Positions 1 to 5,787 of a stretch of 12,265 nt of DNA are shown here, one piece after another. Each line of letters opens with the position of its first letter. Positions within the stretch are counted from its first letter, which is position 1. The notes under the pieces were generated by a model. It made no database searches, was not told where the DNA came from, and saw nothing but the letters and a program-made list of their open reading frames with translations. The stretch is from Gemmatimonadota bacterium (GTDB lineage: Bacteria; GCA-2686955): positions 1 through 12,265 of the forward strand of contig NYZA01000085.1 of NCBI GenBank assembly GCA_002686955.1, written 5' to 3'. A program made the translations under genes and the position numbers.

Positions 1-169
1 AAGTGAGCTCAGGATTCGTGCAAGATGGGGCGCGAGCCGAAGCCCGGCGCTCCAGCGGAAAAGAGGGCGTCGCGTTCGGTGACGCGGAGCCGGTGGGCGG
101 GCCTGGCTACGAATGGCGGCTGCCCGCGAATCAATGCTCGGTCCTCCCGAAACTCCCCCGCGTCGAACC
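1..169. other. Left-end non-coding stretch, no supported gene
   Basis: Together with the inverted repeat that follows, about 317 bases at the left end carry no convincing gene. A 62-codon open frame starting with GTG at position 3 runs to a TAG at 189-191 inside the left arm of the inverted repeat. It has no recognisable domain and its composition (many Arg, Gly, Pro, Ser) is what random GC-rich DNA gives. No ribosome binding site can be judged because the window begins there. The stretch may be the tail of a repeat or of an upstream element, but nothing in it identifies one. Confidence 0.5.
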
Positions 170-275
170 CTTAGGGTCCGCGCAAGAATAGCTTGTCATT
201 TGGCATCCCATCTGCACCACATCTGCGGCACATCTGGGCGCCAAGATGACAAGTTATTCTTGCGCGGACCCTAAG
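170..275. repeat. Long near-perfect inverted repeat (MITE-like or hairpin element)
   Basis: The left arm (170-204, beginning CTTAGGGTCCGCGCAAGAAT) is the reverse complement of the right arm (240-275). The exceptions are one position (G191, which would still pair G-U in RNA) and one extra base in the right arm. That gives about 34 paired positions around a 35-base loop (205-239). Inside the loop CCCA (207-210) can pair with TGGG (235-238), extending the fold. There is no T-run after the right arm, so it is not a standard terminator. No transposase lies in the window, and no target-site duplication was recognised at the borders. An arm this long with almost no decay suggests a recent or maintained mobile or recombination-associated repeat. 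Its family is not recognised. Confidence 0.9.
209..241. repeat. Three 11-bp direct repeats inside the hairpin loop
   Basis: CATCTG recurs at 209-214, 220-225 and 231-236, exactly 11 bases apart. The three units read CATCTGCACCA, CATCTGCGGCA and CATCTGGGCGC. A spacing of about one helical turn places each copy on the same face of the DNA, as is common for protein-binding iterons. The third unit overlaps the start of the right inverted-repeat arm. What binds here, if anything, cannot be told from the sequence. Confidence 0.8.
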
Positions 276-317
276 AGGCTTCTGGCGCCTCAACCCACGG
301 AGTGGCATGCTCTACCG

Positions 318-1325
318 ATGCTCCCGCAGACGATCCCCCTGACCGACCGGGCTTTGCTCGGCACCTACCGGCGCGTGCCCTGGCCGCAACCGTGGGTGGG
401 GCTGGTCTGTGTGCTCGCCTACTTCCTCACCGGTCTCGGTGCCGCCGCCCTCGAATGGCCCACTTCGATCGCGTCGCTCGCCACCCTCGCCGGCCTCGCC
501 TACTGGCTCGTGGCGATCCGCCGAATCCACCTGAAGCTGGCCGATCTCACGGCCGGCAGCTATCCGGTGCGCCCGGAGGCGGCCTGGTTCGGTCACCTGG
601 TTCCCGGCTACAACCTCTACTGGGTTTTCGCGTGGCCCCGGGCGCTCGATCGTTTTCTTTCGCCGGCTGCATCGACGCCGACCTCGCGCGGCTGGTTCTC
701 CGGTTTCTGGCTGCTGGCTTGCGCCGCGTGTTTCCTCTTCGTCGATAGCGGTCTCGGCACCCTCGGTCTCTACTGGGAGCTGAGCCGCCGGCTTCGGATT
801 CTGCGCCTGGCGCTCGACGAAGTGCCGCCACGAAGCCCTCCGGCTCGACGATTGGCAATCGTCGGAACTGTCGCTTCTCTCCCTTTTCTCATGCTGCTCA
901 CCTATGGCGCCCTGCTGGAGATCGGTCTGGTGCCGCCCGATGCAGTCGTTCGAGGCTCCGACATCGCTCCTCGCCACGTCGCGATCCTGAAAGATGAGGG
1001 CGTCTTGCAGGAGGGCGAGCGGATCGTTCTGGCCTACTTTGGAGGACTGTTCTCGGTGCGAGAAGAAGGCTGTCTCTTGACCAGCCGGCGCCTGGTTTGC
1101 TACGACGATATCGAGCAGGGCGGCGCCATCGAGTCGGCCATCTACTCCGAGATTACCCAGATCGACTGGCTATCCCCCCGGAGCTGGAGCGACCCGGCGT
1201 CGTTGCTCATCTTCACGACCGACGGGCGTGTTCTCACCCTCGACATCACTGCCAACGATGATGGCGGTCGCCGTTTCTTGCGACAATTGGAAGAGCTGAC
1301 GAACACACAACATTCCAACATCTGA
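318..1325 (+). CDS. DUF4328-like four-helix membrane protein with C-terminal PH-like domain
   Basis: The protein has 335 residues from ATG 318. Four hydrophobic segments are seen at about residues 26-45, 50-68, 125-150 and 179-205. Between the second and third is a stretch with IRR, then P-x-x-AWFGHLVPGYNLYW (about 86-102), resembling the W-F-x-P-x-x-N-L-W core of DUF4328 membrane proteins. The last 110 residues (about 225-325) alternate strands and end in a helix (FLRQLEEL), in the manner of a bacterial PH/GRAM-like domain: GERIVLAYFGGLFSVREEGC, then a strand with LLTSRRLVCYDD. An in-frame ATG at 246 would add 24 residues, but that codon lies inside the right arm of the inverted repeat and those residues look non-native, so 318 is preferred. 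A GGAG at 299-302 is 15 bases upstream, a weak site. It probably acts at the cytoplasmic membrane; the substrate is unknown. The 5'-nucleotidase begins 13 bases after its stop. Confidence 0.8.
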   Translation: MLPQTIPLTDRALLGTYRRVPWPQPWVGLVCVLAYFLTGLGAAALEWPTSIASLATLAGLAYWLVAIRRIHLKLADLTAGSYPVRPEAAWFGHLVPGYNLYWVFAWPRALDRFLSPAASTPTSRGWFSGFWLLACAACFLFVDSGLGTLGLYWELSRRLRILRLALDEVPPRSPPARRLAIVGTVASLPFLMLLTYGALLEIGLVPPDAVVRGSDIAPRHVAILKDEGVLQEGERIVLAYFGGLFSVREEGCLLTSRRLVCYDDIEQGGAIESAIYSEITQIDWLSPRSWSDPASLLIFTTDGRVLTLDITANDDGGRRFLRQLEELTNTQHSNI

Positions 1326-1338
1326 ATCAAGCAGCAAC

Positions 1339-2784
1339 ATGAAAGACAAGATCGCCCGAATCATCGCCGAAGCGAAGACTATCAAGGCCGAGCCCCAGCT
1401 CCCTCGCAGACGCCAAATCTTCGTCAACCGCAATCTACACATGGGCCATGTCGATTGGATCGGTTTCGACCTCGACTACACACTCGCCTGCTACAACAAG
1501 ACCGCGATCGAAGAGGCGGCCTACGAGATCACCCAGCACAAGCTGGTGGAGGAGCGTGGATATCCGGCTGAGGTCCGAGATCTCGAGTACGATCCCCAGT
1601 TCATGATCCGAGGGCTCGTAATCGACACGGAAAGGGGCAACGTTCTCAAGCTCGATCGATACGCCTATGTGAAGCTCGCTTTCCATGGCAAGAAGCAGCT
1701 CTCGAGATCGGAGCGAAAGCGCGCCTACTCCACACAGAAGATCGACTATGCCAGCGCTCATGCGCTCGATACACTGTTTTCCATTCCGGAAGCCTGCCTG
1801 TTCGCCCAGATCGTCGATCTTGCCGATTCGAAACCGCTCAACTATCCGCCCGTATATCACGAGATCCACCTCGATATCCGCGCGATGATCGACAAGGCTC
1901 ACCGTGATGACACTTTGAAGAAGAGAATTCGTTCCGATCTCGAGCGCTTCTTCGATGTCGATCCCGACCTGGCTCCAATGCTCGAACGAATGCGTAGCCA
2001 AGGCAAGAAGCTTTTTCTGCTCACGAACTCGTACTGGGACTACACGGACAGGGTTCTATCTCATCTTCTCGACTCGCGGCTCTTGCATCACAAGCGCTGG
2101 TTGGAGCTTTTCGATTGTATCGTCGTCGGCTCGCGCAAGCCGGATTTTCACACGAGCAACGCACCCTTCCTCGAAGTCGACACCAATACGGGAATGCTCC
2201 GCAACACCGACCGCGACAAGCTCGAGCTCGGGCGGGTCTATCAAGGCGGCAACGCGGAGCTGCTGGAGAAGGTGCTCGGAGCATCGGGGGAACGCGTGGT
2301 CTACTTCGGCGACCATATATATGGAGACATACTTCGCTCGAAGAAGAGCCTGGGCTGGCGCACCGGGCTGGTTATCGAGGAGCTCGAAGGAGAGATCGAG
2401 GTTTTGGAAGCCAACAAGGTCCGTTGGGCCGATATGGATGCCGTCGACGAAGCCCGCCGCAAGATCGAGACCGCGCGTGATTCAGGGCGAGATATCGGGG
2501 ATGAGCCGGGTGAGATCGACAAGAAGATCGAGATACTTCAGCGCCATGCCGGACGCCTCTTTCGAGATGCGCAGTCGGCCTTCAACCCGTATTGGGGTGA
2601 GCTCTTCAGGGCGGGAAAAGAGGTGAGCCTCTTCGGGCATCAGGTCGAAGGCTATGCCTGTCTCTATACCAGCCGGGTCTCGAACTTCCTCTACTATCCG
2701 CTGGACAAGTACTTCCGTTGTCTGCGCGGCTCTACGCCGCACGATCCGATCGTTGATGGCGAAACGGTGGCGTCGGAGGAATAG
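1339..2784 (+). CDS. HAD-superfamily 5'-nucleotidase, NT5C2/NT5DC type
   Basis: The 481-residue protein belongs to the HAD-IG cytosolic 5'-nucleotidase family, which hydrolyses purine nucleoside monophosphates such as IMP and GMP in its characterised eukaryotic members. HAD motif I is FDLDYTL, with nucleophile D44 and acid/base D46. Motif II is LLTNS (T229), the motif III lysine is K267 in GSRKPDF, and motif IV is YFGDHIYGD (D325, D330). The family block FVNRNL just before motif I (28-33) and YDPQFMIRGLVIDT (84-97) also match NT5C2 closely. A charged helical segment (about 345-415) follows motif IV, and the C-terminal part (NPYWGELFRAG, 416-426) is typical of the family. All catalytic residues are present, so it should be active in the cytoplasm; the exact nucleotide preference is not readable. 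No good Shine-Dalgarno precedes ATG 1339, so it may rely on coupling to the gene before it. It converges with the minus-strand gene at a distance of one base. Confidence 0.93.
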   Translation: MKDKIARIIAEAKTIKAEPQLPRRRQIFVNRNLHMGHVDWIGFDLDYTLACYNKTAIEEAAYEITQHKLVEERGYPAEVRDLEYDPQFMIRGLVIDTERGNVLKLDRYAYVKLAFHGKKQLSRSERKRAYSTQKIDYASAHALDTLFSIPEACLFAQIVDLADSKPLNYPPVYHEIHLDIRAMIDKAHRDDTLKKRIRSDLERFFDVDPDLAPMLERMRSQGKKLFLLTNSYWDYTDRVLSHLLDSRLLHHKRWLELFDCIVVGSRKPDFHTSNAPFLEVDTNTGMLRNTDRDKLELGRVYQGGNAELLEKVLGASGERVVYFGDHIYGDILRSKKSLGWRTGLVIEELEGEIEVLEANKVRWADMDAVDEARRKIETARDSGRDIGDEPGEIDKKIEILQRHAGRLFRDAQSAFNPYWGELFRAGKEVSLFGHQVEGYACLYTSRVSNFLYYPLDKYFRCLRGSTPHDPIVDGETVASEE

Positions 2785-2785
2785 T

Positions 2786-3940
2786 CTATCGAGCGACTCT
2801 GTAAACGTAGACGCCACCGTTCGTCGACGCGATGCACAGGTCGGGCCTCGTATCCCCGTCCAGATCGGTGATCAGGGGCGATGCCGATACGGGAATGCGG
2901 CAATCGTGCTCGATCAAGAGCGCTCCCGTCGCGCTGGACCTCGCGCGAATGCGTCCGTCCCCCATGATCGTGATCGGATCGGGCTCGCCGTCCCCATCGA
3001 GATCCGCCTCGACGACCGTCTCCCGCTCGGGATCGATCACCGGCCTCGAGCGAAGCGCCGGAGCTGCATCGGCAAGGGTGGTCACCTCGATCGTTTCCTG
3101 GGGCGCCGCGGGCGATTCGGTATGGGAGCGGGCTCCCTCGATCACCCGTCCCGAAGAGCCGTCGATCCGGCAGGGGGCCCCTTCCGAGAATGAGACGATT
3201 ACGCGCTCACCCTCCGACCTGAGCCCCACGGGCCGCGGTCCCGCCGAGGCGGACCAGAGAACGTCGCCCGCGACCGGGTCGAAAGCCCACGCGAAACCGT
3301 CCCCCGAGACCACCACGACCGCCGATCCGCTGCGAATCGGCGAGATCGTGATCGCTCCGTCGGTCGAGAGCCCTGAGAGAGCCTGGAGCTCGAATGCTGG
3401 TTTCGTGCGAATCCAGCCTTCTTCGTATTGACGACGCAGAAAGCCGGTCAGCACGAGTCCGAAGAGGATGATAGCGACAACGCCCGCGAGGATCTGACGC
3501 GAGGTGACCCGGTCGGATGGAATCTCGGCCTCGATGACGATCGGTTTATCGGAAATGTTGCGGTACTCGAGCACCACCTCTCCGATTCGAAGCTCGGCGC
3601 CGAGAGGTACGACGGTGGGCTGCTCGATCGGAATGTCGTTCAGCTCCATTTCGACGTGGGGAGTGACAACCAGATCGTCTTCGTCGAACTGCAACGAGGC
3701 CGCCAATGGAGGCAGATCGAGATCATCGAGCGGCGCCTCGAGCTCCTCTCGCTTCCCGATTCGGGTCGTCAACGATTTCGCCAAGCGGATCGCGCGTCGC
3801 GCCCTCGCCGGCTGCAGAACAACCAGCCCCGGGTGTAGCTCCCCCTCTTTCGGCGTACCGGCCTCCTGAGCATCTTGCTCGATCGGATCTTCAGGCGCGG
3901 CATCCTCGTTCGCGAACGGATCTTCAGTTGACGCGGACAT
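2786..3940 (-). CDS. Single-pass membrane protein: FHA-like cytoplasmic part and PQQ/FG-GAP propeller-like part
   Basis: The 384-residue protein has an acidic, Pro/Ala/Glu-rich N-terminus (1-40). A beta-rich stretch (about 82-128: hydrophobic strands, then LGAELRIGEVVLEYRN) resembles the second half of an FHA domain, where L-x-D-G-D-x-I-x-I-G precedes the last strand. One membrane helix follows (149-168, flanked by RQ and RR), so the rest is probably extracytoplasmic. That part has PQQ-like strands (GDGFAWAFDPVAGDVLW, 213-229) and two FG-GAP/VCBS calcium-loop motifs, DLDGDGEPD (313-321) and DLDGDTRPD (359-367). Start ATG 3940-3938 overlaps the TGA of the MoaD-MoaE gene as TGATG, with GAGG 10 bases upstream, so translation is likely coupled. 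The role is unknown; display, adhesion or sensing are possible. The FHA assignment is an inference from pattern and the phosphothreonine-binding residues were not identified. Confidence 0.8.
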   Translation of the reverse strand: MSASTEDPFANEDAAPEDPIEQDAQEAGTPKEGELHPGLVVLQPARARRAIRLAKSLTTRIGKREELEAPLDDLDLPPLAASLQFDEDDLVVTPHVEMELNDIPIEQPTVVPLGAELRIGEVVLEYRNISDKPIVIEAEIPSDRVTSRQILAGVVAIILFGLVLTGFLRRQYEEGWIRTKPAFELQALSGLSTDGAITISPIRSGSAVVVVSGDGFAWAFDPVAGDVLWSASAGPRPVGLRSEGERVIVSFSEGAPCRIDGSSGRVIEGARSHTESPAAPQETIEVTTLADAAPALRSRPVIDPERETVVEADLDGDGEPDPITIMGDGRIRARSSATGALLIEHDCRIPVSASPLITDLDGDTRPDLCIASTNGGVYVYRVAR

Positions 3941-4665
3941 CAGCCACCATCCTCGTTTCTGACCGGTCGCCTTTCGGATCCTTCGATCCAGGCGGAGCCG
4001 CCTTCGTAGTGCTCACGTTTCCAGATCGGAACGGTCTCTTTCAAACTATCGATCAGGTATCGGCCGGCTTCGAATCCATCGGCGCGGTGAGGCGACGAGA
4101 CGGCGATGACCACGCTCGCTTCGCCGACCGGAACGGGGCCGATCCGGTGCTCGATCGCGATGGCGCCGAGCGCCCATAGCTCCCGGGCCTGCTCGATCAG
4201 CGCGCGGATCTCTCGCTCGGCCATCGGCGCATAGGCTTCGTATTCCAGACCTTCGACGCGCTTGCCTTCATAGTGGTTGCGCGTAGTGCCGGTGAAGGTG
4301 CAGACTGCGCCGCAGTCCGCTCGAATCACCGAGGTCGAAACCGCTCCGGGGTCGAGCGGCTCGGGCCCGACCCGCACCCGATCGATCTCGGAACGGTTCC
4401 CTCCGCTCACCGGAGGAACGATGGCGAGCTCGTCGCCTGGGTTCAGAGCCTGGTTGGGCGCGGCATAGGCGTGGTTGATCGCCAAGGTCGCGTGGGATGC
4501 CCTCGAGGCCAACGCCGGCCACCGGGCGATGATCGCCTCCAGGGCATCGGCCGCCGTGCTTCCATGCGGAAGTCGGAGCTCAATCTCGGGGCCCCCGGCC
4601 ACCTCTTTCCACGAGGCGAAGAAAAGAACCCTGACGGTGAGCGGAGAACCCGCGCCAGTGGTCAT
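3940..4665 (-). CDS. moaDE (MoaX-like): Fused MoaD-MoaE molybdopterin synthase
   Basis: This 241-residue protein joins both subunits of molybdopterin synthase, which transfers sulfur from the MoaD C-terminal thiocarboxylate to cyclic pyranopterin monophosphate in molybdenum cofactor synthesis. Residues 10-89 are a MoaD ubiquitin-like fold (VRVLFFASWKEVAG at 11-24; LNPGDELAIVPPVSGG at 74-89, the usual MoaD tail). MoaE follows at once from N90: TFTGTTRNHYEGKRVEGLEYEAY (123-145), HRIG (173-176), SSPHR (190-194), and LKETVPIWKRE (208-218). K209 and K216 match the conserved MoaE lysine pair seven residues apart. ATG 4665-4663 overlaps the SDR stop as ATGA, and a run of seven G lies eight bases upstream. 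A much longer upstream extension of this frame is only a shadow of the SDR gene. The Gly88-Gly89 tail is internal, so cleavage would be needed to free the sulfur carrier, as reported for mycobacterial MoaX. The chain also ends in Gly-Gly. No moaA, moaB, moaC or moeB is in view. Confidence 0.92.
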   Translation of the reverse strand: MTTGAGSPLTVRVLFFASWKEVAGGPEIELRLPHGSTAADALEAIIARWPALASRASHATLAINHAYAAPNQALNPGDELAIVPPVSGGNRSEIDRVRVGPEPLDPGAVSTSVIRADCGAVCTFTGTTRNHYEGKRVEGLEYEAYAPMAEREIRALIEQARELWALGAIAIEHRIGPVPVGEASVVIAVSSPHRADGFEAGRYLIDSLKETVPIWKREHYEGGSAWIEGSERRPVRNEDGG

Positions 4666-5645
4666 GGCGCGTACCCCCCCGCCCGATACCATACGACGGC
4701 ACGGCTGAAGGCGCTCTGTATCGGCGAGGGTGCATAGCCGAGCTCCGAAACGGCTTTCGAGCAATCGAAAAACATCCGCTTGCCCAAGAGCGCGGCGCTG
4801 CCGATGGTGACGGGTGTGCGCCGCCTCGCCACTCGTGCTCCCCCCTGAAGCAGCACGGCTCCCGCGACGGCGAATGCACCCGGGAATCGCGCACGTGGTG
4901 CACTGCGCCCCGAGGCCCGAGAGAGCTCGCGACCCAGGGCGGCGGCATCGAGGTTGGCCCCGGTGAGAAGGTAGCGTTCGCCTTTGCGACCGTGTTGGGC
5001 GGCGAGCAGGTGTCCACTGACGACATCGCGCACATCGACGAAATTGCCGAAGCACTCCGGCATGGCGACCAATTGCCCTTTGAGATGACGCACGATGATC
5101 TGCCCCGTCGCCGTCGGTTTCCAATCCCATTCGCCGATCGGCGCGGCGGGGTTGACGATGACCGCATCGAATCCGGCGGCCACGGCTTTCAACACTTCGA
5201 CCTCGGCGAGAAACTTGGTGGTGGAATAGGGGGAGGGAACCTCGCCCAGGTCCCAGATACTCTCTTCGTTGGCCAGCCGATCGCGTGGGGCCGATCCCAC
5301 GGCAACGCCCGAAGAGGTGTGCACGACCCGTCTCACGCCGGCTTCGTAAGCGGCCGCCAGCAGCCTCCGCGTGCCGAGCACGTTGGTTTCGTAAAAGGGC
5401 GACCAATCACCGTGAAGATCGTAGAGCGCAGCGACATTGAACACGATCTCGACACCGCGGCAGGCCGCATCGAGGCTGTCACGATCGCCAAGGTCGCCCG
5501 GCGTGATCTCGCAATCGAGCCCCTCGATCGCGCGCTGATCGCTGGAAGCGCGGGCCATCGCCCTGACCTCGTGCTCTTCAGCGATCAGGTGGCGAACCAG
5601 ATTCGATCCGACGAATCCGGTGGCGCCGGTAACTAGAGCACGCAT
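4662..5645 (-). CDS. HpnA-like NAD(P)-dependent extended SDR epimerase/reductase
   Basis: The 327-residue protein is an extended short-chain dehydrogenase with a Rossmann N-terminus. The nucleotide motif is GATGFVG (7-13), followed by R-x-SSDQR (32-38) and the acidic DLGDRDSL (51-58). The catalytic set is S111/S112, Y140 and K144 (YSTTK). IVNPAAPIGEWDWKPTATGQII (163-184) and RMFFDCSKAVSELGYAP (290-306) closely resemble hopanoid-associated sugar epimerase HpnA and dihydroflavonol-reductase-like proteins. The frame could begin at 5711, but ATG 5645 (MRALVTGATG) starts directly at the first beta strand and has GAGG 11 bases upstream, so it is chosen. It is the first gene of the minus-strand operon. 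No squalene-hopene cyclase or other hpn gene is visible, so a hopanoid role is not established; another sugar or isoprenoid-linked substrate is possible. Confidence 0.88.
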   Translation of the reverse strand: MRALVTGATGFVGSNLVRHLIAEEHEVRAMARASSDQRAIEGLDCEITPGDLGDRDSLDAACRGVEIVFNVAALYDLHGDWSPFYETNVLGTRRLLAAAYEAGVRRVVHTSSGVAVGSAPRDRLANEESIWDLGEVPSPYSTTKFLAEVEVLKAVAAGFDAVIVNPAAPIGEWDWKPTATGQIIVRHLKGQLVAMPECFGNFVDVRDVVSGHLLAAQHGRKGERYLLTGANLDAAALGRELSRASGRSAPRARFPGAFAVAGAVLLQGGARVARRRTPVTIGSAALLGKRMFFDCSKAVSELGYAPSPIQSAFSRAVVWYRAGGYAP

Positions 5646-5787
5646 GCGGTTTTGGACCTCGATTGAGGGAGGTGAGCGATTCGCGGAGGGTCCCAGTCTA
5701 CCCTTCACCATGGAGCTTGTTGCGCATAGTCTTCGCGTCGTCCCCTATGAACATCTCCCCCCCTTCGCCCGCCACTGAAAGGGCAAC
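5646..5787. promoter_or_regulatory. Divergent intergenic region between the SDR operon and ettA
   Basis: These 142 bases separate the divergent SDR and ettA starts, so both promoters should lie here. No clear pair of -35 and -10 boxes with 16-18 base spacing was found. TATGAA at 5746-5751 is the best plus-strand -10 candidate, but no good -35 box is correctly spaced. A purine-rich AAAGGG (5778-5783) four bases before ATG 5788 is the likely ettA ribosome binding site. Confidence 0.4.

Noticed and set aside
3-191. 62-codon GTG-initiated frame at the left edge
   Set aside because: No domain, composition as expected of random GC-rich DNA, and it ends inside the inverted-repeat arm.
170-275. Inverted repeat as an intrinsic terminator
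   Set aside because: The arms are far longer than a terminator stem, the loop is 35 bases, and no T-run follows on either strand.
170-275. CRISPR-like repeat-spacer structure
   Set aside because: Repeats are inverted, and the loop repeats are 11 bases long without spacers.
246-317. Upstream ATG extending the DUF4328-like gene by 24 codons
   Set aside because: The codon and first residues lie in the repeat arm, there is no ribosome binding site, and the extension does not look like part of the protein.
312-977. 221-codon minus-strand frame opposite the DUF4328-like gene
   Set aside because: Arg/Gly/Glu-rich shadow of a GC-rich gene with no recognisable motif.
3428-3838. 136-codon plus-strand frame opposite the VCBS protein
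   Set aside because: Shadow frame without domain evidence. The minus-strand frame has a membrane helix and calcium-loop motifs.
4662-4665. ATGA and TGATG overlaps as sequencing frameshifts splitting one gene
   Set aside because: Each flanking protein is complete at both ends by family comparison, so the overlaps are ordinary operon coupling.
4666-5406. Upstream extension of the MoaD-MoaE frame to 488 residues
   Set aside because: It runs antiparallel to nothing but lies within the SDR gene in another frame on the same strand, with Arg-rich low-information sequence. MoaD homology starts just after ATG 4665.
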